This document shows positions 1-8,597 of a stretch of DNA of 64,000 nt, in pieces. Under the pieces are notes generated by a model. It searched no databases, was not told the origin of the DNA, and saw only the letters and a list, made by a program, of their open reading frames with translations. A program made the position numbers and the translations under genes. This DNA is from Bifidobacterium sp. Lineage in GTDB: Bacteria; Actinomycetota; Actinomycetes; Actinomycetales; Bifidobacteriaceae. Every line of letters begins with the position of its first letter. The first letter of the stretch is position 1. Where the stretch lies: NCBI GenBank assembly GCA_022640915.1, contig JALCCT010000002.1, positions 124,001 to 188,000 on the forward strand. Reading direction: 5' to 3'.

Positions 1-989
1 AGCTCGTCACTGATCGGGTCAATGAATGCCAGCGAGCGGGCAACCAGCTGCAACGGAGCAGAAAAATCGTCATAATCCGGGTAATTGATCCTCGGGTACA
101 GATCATCGCCGGCGATCGGCAGACCCAACGCGTTCATATGCACGCGTAGCTGATGCGTTTTGCCGGTTTTCGGTTCCAGTATGTAGCGACGATAGCAGAC
201 TGGGCGGGGCCGCTGCCCATTAGCCGCGTATGATCGAAAATCATGGCCGACAGAATGCAATCTGATGGCGTTGCGACCTATGCAGCCGCGACCGGGGCCT
301 CGGCCGCCTCCCGGTTTCGCACAGGCAGCTGTCGATATGAGTCGAGCAGGCCGGACATCATCACACGTTTCTGTCTGTTCCTCGGCATCGTCCCCCATGA
401 GCCTGCCCGCGCGGCTCCCTGCCAGTCTTCTCTGCCGCTCACAGTCAGTATGCCCATGCATTGTTTCCCACCGTATCTGCCCATTCACGTCGCCATAGTC
501 ACTATCTATGCCCAGCCGGATCACCGTTTCGGCATTCACTTCGCCCGGCCTCTCATAGGCCTGCAGAATGCCGCGCTGTTTGACTATTCGAGAACGCCGC
601 AGTAGCGGGAACACGGCAGGCGGGTCGAGCCGAGCGATAGTGCCGTACTGTGGCCGCGCGATCGGCGCTGCGGGGGCGAGGCATTCGTAAGTCTTCGCCA
701 CCATGTGTTTTTGGAAAAGCATCTGATAGGTCTTGCGTAAACGGGGCTTGCGCGTGAACACGACAATGCCAGCGGTCGCCCTATCCAGCCGGTGGGCCGG
801 TGCGATATCCGGCTCGCCGAACTGCTCGCGCAGCCGGATCAACGCGGTCTGCCGGTACCACATGCCGCGCGGCGTGGTGGCCAGAAAGTGCGGCTTGTCG
901 ATGACGATGATGCCCGAATCCTCGTATATCACGTCATAGTCGAACGGGATTTCCGGCTCATCTCCGACCCAGCGGTGCCTCTCAGTCAT
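1..989 (-). CDS. RluA-family pseudouridine synthase, 3' end cut by window edge
   Basis: RNA pseudouridine synthase that would isomerise specific uridines in rRNA or tRNA. The reading frame starts at ATG 989 and stays open to base 1, so about 329 codons are seen and the stop lies outside. Residues 66-74 read HRLDRATAG, the RluA catalytic motif with Asp69 as nucleophile; the usual TSG is TAG here. Residues 272-282 (KTGKTHQLRVH) match the second conserved RluA block. Between about residues 170 and 255 there is a polar, low-complexity insert rich in Arg, Gly and Cys that I do not recognise as part of the fold. No S4 domain precedes the catalytic domain. The target RNA cannot be told from sequence. 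The gene stands alone, 122 bases from the exporter gene at 1112. Confidence 0.85.
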   Translation of the reverse strand, partial: MTERHRWVGDEPEIPFDYDVIYEDSGIIVIDKPHFLATTPRGMWYRQTALIRLREQFGEPDIAPAHRLDRATAGIVVFTRKPRLRKTYQMLFQKHMVAKTYECLAPAAPIARPQYGTIARLDPPAVFPLLRRSRIVKQRGILQAYERPGEVNAETVIRLGIDSDYGDVNGQIRWETMHGHTDCERQRRLAGSRAGRLMGDDAEEQTETCDDVRPARLISTAACAKPGGGRGPGRGCIGRNAIRLHSVGHDFRSYAANGQRPRPVCYRRYILEPKTGKTHQLRVHMNALGLPIAGDDLYPRINYPDYDDFSAPLQLVARSLAFIDPISDE

Positions 990-1111
990 GCCTCCATACT
1001 GCCACATGTACGCATTTGCCAGGATTCATCGCAGATTCTCACACGCTGTCGCACGTTATACAGCAACGTCAACGCTCATTCACGACGACTATGCACGCAG
1101 CTGTCATATCT

Positions 1112-2875
1112 TCACACAAGCGGGGCACTCGTGGTCACGGAAACCACATCCGCGCCTGCGCCCGCGTTATCGGCGCCCTGTTCGTTCGCCGTGGCGAGCT
1201 GATGATCAGGCGTTATCTCGAGGATCGCATCGAAGTCCTTGACATATTGCAGATCGTGCGTGGCCATGATGAGCGTGTTCGGCAGCGAACGCAGCAGTGC
1301 GACGATCAGCTTGCCGTTGTGTTCATCGAGCGAGGCGGTCGGCTCGTCGGTCAGGAGAATCTGCTTCCTGCGCAGCAGGGCGCGCGCTATTTCGAGGCGC
1401 TGGATCTGGCCGCCCGACAAGTGAGAACCATTCTGCCCGCATTCGTAGTTCAGCGGATCATCGCCAAGCTCGTGCAGCAGCCCGACCTGCTCAAGCGCGG
1501 AGAGCAAGCGATCATCTGCGAATGGCTCCCCGAAGGTCAGGTTGAAGCGCACGTTCTCGTCGAAGATGAATGGCCGCTGTTCGATGAATCCGATTTGCCT
1601 GACCAGATCGTCGTCGCTCTGCATATCGCGATCGACCACGAAGCCTTGCATGGCATTGAGCAGCGAGGACTTGCCCACGCCGGACGGCCCTACGAGGGCG
1701 ATCTTCTTGCCCTTTGCGATATCGAGCCGCTGGCTTTGCAGCAGCGTTGTGTCGCCATGCACCACAGCGGGAACCTTCACAATGACACGGGCCGCGACGT
1801 CAGCGGTCTCGCCTTGCGCCGGGGCATCAGCATCAATCTGTGTCTGCGCCGCTGCAGTGTCCTCCACCTGGGCCAGCGCAGGAGCTCCCGGAGTCTCGCT
1901 CAGTGTTTTGCGCATCTCCTCGCGAATTTCCTTCGTGGTGGCGATCTCATTGAAATGCCCTGTAGCGGCGCGGAACGGGCCGCACACGCGGTCGCTGGCC
2001 AAGAACATGGCGACCAGTCCGGTGCCGGTGATGCTCGCCCAACCCGCGTGCATCATCAGCAGGCCGAGCGTGATGGGAATCATATACGACGAAGCGGCAA
2101 ACAACGATGCGACCATGCCTGCAAGCTCTTGCAGATTGCCCATCGTGCATTTCGACGACTCGGATTTGTCCAGCCGGCTGCGCAGATATGCCGTCACCGC
2201 TCTGAATGCGCCGTTCGTATACAGGCTGTGCTGTGACGAGAAAGCGTCGGAAAGCACTTTGTTGAATCCCTCGGTGTTCTTCGACCATCGCTCGCCGGCC
2301 TTTTTCAGCACCGAGGAGAATATGCGGGGCACGCTCATCGGCAGCAGCGAGAACGCGATGAACATCAGTCCGACCGGCACGCTCAGCCAGAGCACGTAGG
2401 CCATGGATACGATGCCGGTGGTGAGGTCGACCGCGATGTAGAACTTCGCCTTGAGATAGCTGTCGCTGTACAGATCGAAATCATTGTTGATGCGCGAGAT
2501 GACCTCGGAAGCCTTGGCTGCCGAGACATAGCGCAATTTCGTTTCGATGAAGGCTTTTTTCTTCTCGATCACGATATCGCGGATGATGATATTCTCTATC
2601 ATTGTCGCCAGCGGGCTGGCTGACCAGGTGATCAGGAACAGCGCCAGGTATGTGACGCCGAAAATAATCATGGATCGCAATGAGGAATGGGCGGTGAATT
2701 GCGGGATGGAGGAGACTGCCTGGGCGAGCACCACCCCTTCGAATCCGCTGATTACCATCAGCACGGCGTAGCCAGCGAATCGCGCGGCCTGCCGAACGTG
2801 GCTCGGCCCCTGCTTCAGCTGCTGATCCTCGCTGCCCGGCTGTGCAACGGCCGCCGCACCTGTTCCCTTGCTCAT
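1112..2875 (-). CDS. ABC transporter, fused permease-ATPase (LanT-like exporter)
   Basis: A 587-residue exporter half-transporter: hydrophobic membrane segments over about residues 33-290, then a nucleotide-binding domain. Walker A (GPSGVGKS) is at 396-403, the signature LSGGQ at 486-490, Walker B ending in DE at 510-511, and the H-loop His at 540. There is no N-terminal C39 peptidase domain, which fits class III lanthipeptide exporters, where leader removal is done by other proteases. It is downstream of a precursor-like gene and a truncated LanKC, so peptide export or self-protection is the likely job (inference). An Ala/Gln/Asp-rich linker (about 330-360) separates the two halves. The frame looks intact although the synthetase is broken. 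Start is ATG 2875; 159 bases separate it from the upstream gene, so it may have its own promoter. Confidence 0.85.
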   Translation of the reverse strand: MSKGTGAAAVAQPGSEDQQLKQGPSHVRQAARFAGYAVLMVISGFEGVVLAQAVSSIPQFTAHSSLRSMIIFGVTYLALFLITWSASPLATMIENIIIRDIVIEKKKAFIETKLRYVSAAKASEVISRINNDFDLYSDSYLKAKFYIAVDLTTGIVSMAYVLWLSVPVGLMFIAFSLLPMSVPRIFSSVLKKAGERWSKNTEGFNKVLSDAFSSQHSLYTNGAFRAVTAYLRSRLDKSESSKCTMGNLQELAGMVASLFAASSYMIPITLGLLMMHAGWASITGTGLVAMFLASDRVCGPFRAATGHFNEIATTKEIREEMRKTLSETPGAPALAQVEDTAAAQTQIDADAPAQGETADVAARVIVKVPAVVHGDTTLLQSQRLDIAKGKKIALVGPSGVGKSSLLNAMQGFVVDRDMQSDDDLVRQIGFIEQRPFIFDENVRFNLTFGEPFADDRLLSALEQVGLLHELGDDPLNYECGQNGSHLSGGQIQRLEIARALLRRKQILLTDEPTASLDEHNGKLIVALLRSLPNTLIMATHDLQYVKDFDAILEITPDHQLATANEQGADNAGAGADVVSVTTSAPLV

Positions 2876-3034
2876 ATCGTCCTCGATTCTCCCTTATTGT
2901 CTCCATGGTATTGCTCGTACAGTGCAACGTTTCTTTACAGTCGCCCGCCGCGCCATGCACTCCCCCGGATAAGGCAAAACCTGTCCTGTCTGGTCAGCGC
3001 GGTAATCATACCATTCTTATTTTGCTTGGATTTT

Positions 3035-4045
3035 TCATTCGAAATGTCTCGCCAGCACATGTTGCAAGAGAAGACCAGACCCAAATCCCCAACCCATGGA
3101 TGTCGCCGTGCCGATTTTATCTGCCGGCCACATCGACAGTGAAACTGACTGCCTGATGTATCCCGAACAATGCGCAAGCCTGAGCGGAAGCAGCTCCTTG
3201 GTCAATCTGTCTGCGGGCGCATTCGCAACACGGCCAAATAGGGCTTCAGCATACTGCACGACCTTGTGTTCCATCGCAGAATCTCCAATGATTGCCTCCA
3301 CGACAATCACGCCGAGAATGCCATCTGTGAAGGAAATGCCCAAGCCATTGCATTCCAATAGCCTATTCACAGCCTTATTGCACTTATCGACGTATGCAGT
3401 GGCTTGATTTCTGCTTGCGAGATCCATTGTGGAGCTTCGCGATAGCAGACACGCGGTGCCAAAAGCTCCCGAAAGAAAATCCGTATCAATCTCAAGCCGA
3501 TCAGCGAACGTGCTCCACAGTCGCCCTGTTTTTCTTTGAATCGCCGGCATCGTTTCATCAATGCTGCTCGCCTGCAGTGCATGCCGCGATGCTTCCCGCT
3601 CACGATCACCGATTGATGGGGCAAGAAATCCGGATACTTCATCTATAAAGGAACCAGAGCAAAGCTTCCGCACTTGCAAATCATGCAGCATGTCGAAGAT
3701 ATAGCTTCTCGCGTATACGTAATGCCTTGATTCAGGCCAGATCAGGTATTCCTTGATCTTACGTATAAATTCATCATCTATTTGCGGGTTCGATTGCGCC
3801 TGCCTAGTGTCTATTGCAGTCGCGTGGATATCGTTCACTGGATGTGCGTCAGAATCCGAAGCTGAACCGAAGTCGATAATATGCATAGTCTGATTGTCAG
3901 AGACAATAATATTCTCCGAGCTGAGATCCCCGTGATACAAGCCTCCGCGGTTTGTATATTTCGAGGCCTCTATGATCGTATAGTCGAAACTCTCATTGGC
4001 ACTAACGCTTTGGACTGCATTGTTGTATCCGGCGAAAGCATCCAA
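3035..4045 (-). pseudogene. N-terminally truncated class III lanthionine synthetase (LanKC)
   Basis: Open frame of 336 codons whose only possible start near the 5' end is TTG 4045; an in-frame TGA lies just upstream, inside the precursor gene. Residues 38-45 (HGDLSSEN) form a protein-kinase-like catalytic loop and residues 58-60 are DFG, the metal-binding motif. The rest resembles the start of a LanC-like cyclase domain (GAFGTACLL, later GWGFGSG). Class III LanKC enzymes are normally about 800-900 residues: a lyase domain, a kinase domain, then the cyclase. Here the lyase, the kinase N-lobe with its ATP loop, and most of the cyclase including its usual zinc ligands are missing. I read it as the product of an internal deletion that fused the end of the precursor region to mid-kinase, leaving a probably inactive remnant. 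Confidence 0.6.
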
Positions 4046-4049
4046 GCTT

Positions 4050-4172
4050 TCATCTTTCTTCAGCGACGATCAGCGAGCAGCTGATAAGGCTGATACATGC
4101 CTTCACGTCTTTTGCTTCTCCCGCGGAGGCGGAAACTATCGGTGTGTTTTGAAGGCTGTTGATGTTTGCCAT
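4050..4172 (-). CDS. Class III lanthipeptide precursor-like peptide (LanA), 40 aa
   Basis: ATG 4172 is preceded by AGGAG with a 5-base spacer, a good ribosome site for a small gene. The 40-residue product has a leader-like N-terminus with INSLQ at residues 4-8, matching the hydrophobic-x-x-Leu-Gln motif of class III leaders, and a C-terminal segment rich in Cys and Ser (C26, S28, S31, C32, S33), the residues that form lanthionine or labionin rings. The spacing does not exactly match the usual Ser-x2-Ser-x(2-5)-Cys labionin pattern, so the ring layout is unclear. The next gene downstream is a LanKC fragment and then an exporter, which supports the call. The same frame is open upstream into a receiver-domain fragment, so a longer fusion is possible, but the internal ribosome site argues for separate translation. 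Confidence 0.55.
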   Translation of the reverse strand: MANINSLQNTPIVSASAGEAKDVKACISLISCSLIVAEER

Positions 4173-4658
4173 GATTGCTCCTAGTGTTACTTCATTGCCG
4201 TTGAACGACGGTTGCCGTTCAACAAGGACGCTTGGTAAAACGTTGCTGGCAATCGAAACCGTGGCTGGCATATGCGCGGCTTCGGCGCTTTCGAAGGGAA
4301 TATTTTCGATCGGGCACCAGGTTCGCCCCTGCGCCACAGCCTCGATACCTTTGCACAGCAGGTTTATCGGCGTCTTCGGGCATACCCCCTGCGCTCCGGC
4401 CTTGGCCGCCCCATAGGCGTAGGTTTCAAGCGTGTACGACGTCATGCACAATATGACTATTGCGCCATTGACGATCCTGATGTCACGAGTCACTTGCAGC
4501 CCGGAAACGCCCTCCATCGATACGTCAGTCAACAGAATGTCCGGCGCGCCGGGAGACAGGCAATGCTCTGTGGCGGCATCTGCGTGAACTGTTTGCCATA
4601 TGACCTTGTACCACGGCATTCGTCGAGGAACCAGCGAGCTGACTGCCGCTCGTGAAAG
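4173..4658 (-). pseudogene. Response-regulator receiver fragment, in frame with the LanA gene
   Basis: The frame is open from just after a TAA at 4661-4659 and reads into the precursor gene without a stop. Seen in order: a phospho-acceptor-like Asp in LLTDVSM, a conserved Thr in ILCMTSY and a Lys in GVCPKTP, the three landmarks of the second half of a CheY-like receiver domain. The N-terminal acidic pocket is missing, and no LuxR-type helix-turn-helix follows, although NarL-type regulators (about 210 residues) normally carry one. ATG 4619 is a possible start but lies inside the fold. Such regulators often control lanthipeptide genes, so this is probably the wreck of the locus regulator after losing both ends. 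Confidence 0.55.
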
Positions 4659-4673
4659 TTAAGCTAACCTCGC

Positions 4674-4701
4674 GTCCGCGTGACCAGCCTGCCACGCGGA
4701 C
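4674..4701 (-). terminator. Hairpin downstream of glmS
   Basis: A perfect 9-bp inverted repeat (arms 4674-4682 and 4693-4701, 10-base loop) sits about 50 bases beyond the glmS stop. There is no clear U-tract on the minus strand, so its role as terminator rests on position. Confidence 0.35.
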
Positions 4702-4751
4702 TGCTCTATCAGGCCGATACGCTACCCAGCCGTGCCTAATTCAATCAGCCT

Positions 4752-6644
4752 CTACTCCACCGTCACGGACTTGGCTAGATTGCGAGGCTTGTCGACGTCG
4801 TAGCCCTTGAGGTTGGCCATGTCCATGGCGAAGAGTTGCAGCGGAACCACATCGATGAGCGGGCTGAGCAACGTGGGGCAGGCGGGGCGCCAGAAGACCA
4901 CGTCGGCGTAGCGCTCAGCATCTGGATCACCTTCCTCGGCTACGACGATGGTGAACGCGCCGCGCGCCTTGACCTCCTCGATGCCCGATATGACCTTGTT
5001 GTGCAGCGTATTACGGCCGCGAGCCGACGGCACTATCACCACGACGGGCTCGCCTTCGTCCACCAGGGCGATCGGCCCGTGCTTGAGCTCGCCCGCGGCA
5101 AAGCCCTCGGTGAACGTGTAAGCGATCTCCTTGAGCTTGAGCGCGCCCTCCATTGCCACCGGGTAGCCTACATGCCGCCCCAAGAACAGGAAGGAACGTG
5201 CGTTGAGCATGCGCTTGGCAGCTTTGTCAACGCTCTCGGCCTGCGTATCAAGCACCCATTGGATTTTGGCGGGCATGGCCTTGAGCTGTGTGACGATGCC
5301 GCGGATCTCGTCGGGGAACATCGTCCCTTTGATCTGCGCGAGATACAAACCAAGCATATACGCTGCCACGATCTGCGCCACGAAAGCCTTGGTCGAGGCG
5401 ACCGCTATCTCCGGCCCGGCATGCGTGTAGAGCACAGCGTCAGATTCACGCGGGATGGTGGAGCCCTGTGTGTTGCAGATCGCCAGCACGCGCGAGCCCT
5501 GCTCACGGGCGTGCCTTAACGCCATCAAGGTATCCATCGTTTCGCCGGACTGCGAGATGGCGACCACAAGCGTGCGCGGAGTAAGTATCGGATCGCGGTA
5601 GCGGAATTCATGAGCCAGCTCCACCTCAACCGGGATGCGCACCCAGTGCTCGATCGCGTATTTCGCGACCATGCCGGCATAGCTTGCCGTGCCGCAGGCA
5701 ACGACGATGATTTTGTCGATGGTTTTGAAATCCTCAAGAGCAATGCGCACCTCGTCCAGCACAATGGCGCCATCCTTGTTGAAACGGCCGATCAGCGTGT
5801 TGGCCACGGCCGCAGGATCCTCGTGGATCTCCTTGTCCATGAACGAGGGCCAGCCGCCTTTTTCCACTGCGCTGGCGTCCCAATCCACGGTGAAATGCTT
5901 GGAGTTCGTGACCGGGTTGCCTTTGAAATCAGTGACGGTGACGGTGTCAGCACTGATGCATACGGCCTGATCCTGCCCTAATTCCATAGCCTGCTTGGTG
6001 TAGGCCACGAAAGCGCCCACATCGGAGCCCAGGAAGTTCTCACCCTCACCCAACCCCACTACGAGCGGCGAATCGTGCCGCGCACCGACAACGATATCCG
6101 GCTGACGGTCATCGACAGCCAGCAGCGTAAATGTGCCGGTGAGCATGCACGCGACGCGGCGCAGGGATTCGAACAGATCCGGCTTTCCGATTTCTTCGAT
6201 CACCGTGGCGGCGACCTTGCCCAGCAGCTTAGCGGCGACCTCAGTGTCAGTGCTAGACACGAAAGCATAGCCCTCGGTCTGCAAGTTGAATTTCAATTCA
6301 TTAGCATTTTCGATGATGCCGTTGTGGATCAGCGCAATATGCCCATCGGCGCTAGTGTGCGGATGCGCGTTCACGTCGCTCGGCACGCCGTTGGTAGCCC
6401 AGCGCGTATGCCCGATGGCCACGGTCGCATCCGGCATCGGACGGCGTTCGAGATCGGCTTCGAGATTGGCCAGCCGGCCAGCCTTCTTGCGTACCGCGAC
6501 CGAGCCCATACCGGGGGCGGCAAGTGCCACACCCGCGGAATCGTAGCCGCGGTACTCCAGCCGGCGTAGCCCTTGCAGACAGACTTCCAAAGGCTTGCCG
6601 CAAGCGGTTGTGACATTTCCTGCATATCCAACAATTCCACACAT
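4752..6644 (-). CDS. glmS: Glutamine--fructose-6-phosphate aminotransferase (isomerizing)
   Basis: Makes glucosamine-6-phosphate from fructose-6-phosphate and glutamine, the first step toward UDP-GlcNAc for peptidoglycan. The protein is 630 residues, as expected. It begins MCGIVGY, so after Met removal Cys2 becomes the N-terminal nucleophile of the class II glutaminase domain. The C-terminal half has two SIS sugar-isomerase domains, with SQSGET in the first, and ends in KSVTVE, typical of the family. Start is ATG 6644, fixed by the Cys2 rule. It is transcribed alone on the minus strand with a possible terminator at 4674. No glmS ribozyme would be expected outside Firmicutes, and only about 100 bases lie upstream. 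Confidence 0.97.
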   Translation of the reverse strand: MCGIVGYAGNVTTACGKPLEVCLQGLRRLEYRGYDSAGVALAAPGMGSVAVRKKAGRLANLEADLERRPMPDATVAIGHTRWATNGVPSDVNAHPHTSADGHIALIHNGIIENANELKFNLQTEGYAFVSSTDTEVAAKLLGKVAATVIEEIGKPDLFESLRRVACMLTGTFTLLAVDDRQPDIVVGARHDSPLVVGLGEGENFLGSDVGAFVAYTKQAMELGQDQAVCISADTVTVTDFKGNPVTNSKHFTVDWDASAVEKGGWPSFMDKEIHEDPAAVANTLIGRFNKDGAIVLDEVRIALEDFKTIDKIIVVACGTASYAGMVAKYAIEHWVRIPVEVELAHEFRYRDPILTPRTLVVAISQSGETMDTLMALRHAREQGSRVLAICNTQGSTIPRESDAVLYTHAGPEIAVASTKAFVAQIVAAYMLGLYLAQIKGTMFPDEIRGIVTQLKAMPAKIQWVLDTQAESVDKAAKRMLNARSFLFLGRHVGYPVAMEGALKLKEIAYTFTEGFAAGELKHGPIALVDEGEPVVVIVPSARGRNTLHNKVISGIEEVKARGAFTIVVAEEGDPDAERYADVVFWRPACPTLLSPLIDVVPLQLFAMDMANLKGYDVDKPRNLAKSVTVE

Positions 6645-6745
6645 GGTTCACCAGTCTATGGGACTTTCCGAGCGTCCAGGCCCGCCATGCCGGAACCTTC
6701 ACGTTCCATCTCCCGGTTCGTCAGCGAGTTGCAGCCGCCGGATAT

Positions 6746-7600
6746 TCACAGCACATGATCGAGAAAATCTTTGAAGCGTTGCTCATGCGGATTGTCCAAG
6801 ATCTGCGGGCCACCCTTTTCAACGACCACACCGCCATCCATAAAGACGATCTGATCGGCGACTTCGCGCGCGAACCCTATCTCATGTGTGACGACGATCA
6901 TCGTCATGCCCCCTTTTGCCAGCGAGCGCATGACACCGAGCACTTCTCCGACCAGTTCGGGGTCAAGAGCGGAGGTCGGTTCGTCGAAGAGCATGATCTC
7001 AGGGTGCATCGCCAGCGCGCGGGCGATGGCGACGCGCTGCTGCTGGCCGCCAGACAATTGCGCCGGATAATAATCGAGCCGGTCACCCAATCCGACTCTG
7101 CTCAGTTCGTGTTCGGCCTCGCTGCGGGCATCCCTCTTGGATTGATGCGCCACATGAATGGGCGCCTCCATCACGTTTTCGAGCACAGTCTTATGCGGGA
7201 AAAGGTTAAAGCGCTGGAAGACCATACCGAGTTTGGCCCGCTGCGCCGCTATTTCCTTCTCGCTCAGCTCCTGCAGCCGATCGGCCCCGTGCCTCATGAC
7301 GTGCTTAAAGCCCACAAGTTCGCCATCGACCTCGATACGACCGCCGGTCAAGGTCTCCAGCTGATTAATAAGACGCAGGAATGTCGATTTGCCGGATCCA
7401 GACGGTCCCAGAATCACTGTGACCGTACCAGGCATCACCGTCATATCAACGCCTTTGAGCACATGCAGCGAGCCAAAAGCCTTCTGCACGCCGACGGCTT
7501 GGACCGCGGGCGTGCCGCCGTCAGAGGTATTGCCGGGAGCAGCTTGGAAACCACCATTGAGTTGCTGCATCTCATTGAGTGCCATCATCGCCTCGTTCAC
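6746..7600 (-). CDS. Polar amino-acid ABC transporter, ATP-binding protein
   Basis: ATPase of a GlnQ/GluA-type importer for polar amino acids. Of 284 residues, Walker A (GPSGSGKS) is at 65-72, the signature LSGGQQQR starts at 181, and Walker B (IMLFDEP) is at 201-207. The start is GTG 7600, whose bases overlap the TGA of the upstream permease gene by four bases, so translation is probably coupled. ATG codons at 7588 and 7585 are alternative starts and would remove a few residues of an unconserved N-terminal leader of about 30 residues. It is the last gene of a binding protein-permease-ATPase operon. Confidence 0.92.
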   Translation of the reverse strand: MNEAMMALNEMQQLNGGFQAAPGNTSDGGTPAVQAVGVQKAFGSLHVLKGVDMTVMPGTVTVILGPSGSGKSTFLRLINQLETLTGGRIEVDGELVGFKHVMRHGADRLQELSEKEIAAQRAKLGMVFQRFNLFPHKTVLENVMEAPIHVAHQSKRDARSEAEHELSRVGLGDRLDYYPAQLSGGQQQRVAIARALAMHPEIMLFDEPTSALDPELVGEVLGVMRSLAKGGMTMIVVTHEIGFAREVADQIVFMDGGVVVEKGGPQILDNPHEQRFKDFLDHVL

Positions 7601-8586
7601 GCGTTCAGGCCCACAAAGGCCGCCTGATTGATCTTTTGCACGTCATCCTTTGGCTCGCCCTCGGTTTTGCCCGGAAGCGGCGCAGCCGGCTTCGGCCAGA
7701 CCCGACGAGCGTCGAAGCCCTTGCCGAAATGCCGCTCCAAGTAGGCCTGCCCGATCATGAGAATCGAAGTAACGATCAAGTACCAGATGCATGCCACGAT
7801 CAGCAGCGGAATCGGCTTGTATGTTCGGCTGGAGATCGCATTTGTAGCGAATTGCAATTCAAGGCCGAACGGCACTGCGGAAACCAATGAGGTGGTCTTG
7901 AGCATGCCGATCGTCTCGTTGCCCGTCGGCGGCACAATGATGCGCATGGCCTGCGGCAGGATGATGCGTGTCATGATCAGGCCGCGTCGCATGCCAAGTG
8001 CCTGAGCAGCCTCCCGCTGACCGGGGTCGACCGCTTCCAGGCCAGCACGCACGATCTCGGCCAAATAAGCCGCTTCGTTCAGCGCCAGGCCGATGATCGC
8101 GGCGATCAAACCGGGCTTGATCGCCGAAGCCAGCCGTTCGGAATCCATCGACCAGAAGGTGATATCGGTGAAGGGGATTCCGAACGACAACTGCGGAATC
8201 AGCACGGAGAACAGGCCCCAAAACACCAGCTGGGTCCATACAGGCGTACCGCGGAAAAACCAGATGTAGAACCAGCTAACCCAGCGCAGCACCGGATTGG
8301 TCGATTGGCGCATGACAGCCAGCAGCACGGCGAGGATGATCGCGATGAGCATCGAAGCCACGGTGAGAATCAACGTCCAGCCGATACCGCTCAGCACATT
8401 CTCGTTGAACAGGTATTTCCAGACCGTAGGCCAGTCCATGTTCTTGTTCGTGACCATGCCCTGCACCAGCATGACCGCCAACAACGCGACGATGATGCCC
8501 GAGATCAGTGAGCCCGGTCGACGAACCGGCAATGCGTCGATTTTGTCGGGAATATCCAATGCGCCGGAATTGCGTTTGCGTGCCAT
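7597..8586 (-). CDS. Polar amino-acid ABC transporter, permease
   Basis: Integral membrane permease of the HisM/GlnP type, 329 residues from ATG 8586. The first hydrophobic segment follows a short basic N-terminus, and the cytoplasmic EAA loop ([17 protein letters not shown]) that docks on the ATPase is present. The frame is open 69 bases further upstream, but that would run into the binding-protein gene; ATG 8586 lies 11 bases after its stop. It has about 60 residues more than many HisM-type permeases, as extensions at both ends; the last 35 residues are polar, with Pro and Lys. It overlaps the next gene by four bases. A single permease gene implies a homodimer. Confidence 0.9.
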   Translation of the reverse strand: MARKRNSGALDIPDKIDALPVRRPGSLISGIIVALLAVMLVQGMVTNKNMDWPTVWKYLFNENVLSGIGWTLILTVASMLIAIILAVLLAVMRQSTNPVLRWVSWFYIWFFRGTPVWTQLVFWGLFSVLIPQLSFGIPFTDITFWSMDSERLASAIKPGLIAAIIGLALNEAAYLAEIVRAGLEAVDPGQREAAQALGMRRGLIMTRIILPQAMRIIVPPTGNETIGMLKTTSLVSAVPFGLELQFATNAISSRTYKPIPLLIVACIWYLIVTSILMIGQAYLERHFGKGFDARRVWPKPAAPLPGKTEGEPKDDVQKINQAAFVGLNA

Positions 8587-8597
8587 GGCGATAGCGT

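Noticed and set aside
1016..2236. Plus-strand open frame of 406 codons
   Set aside because: It lies opposite the exporter gene, whose ATPase motifs are unmistakable; the product has no recognisable motif.
6645..6745. glmS ribozyme
   Set aside because: Only about 100 bases lie upstream and the element is not expected in actinobacteria; no core was recognised.
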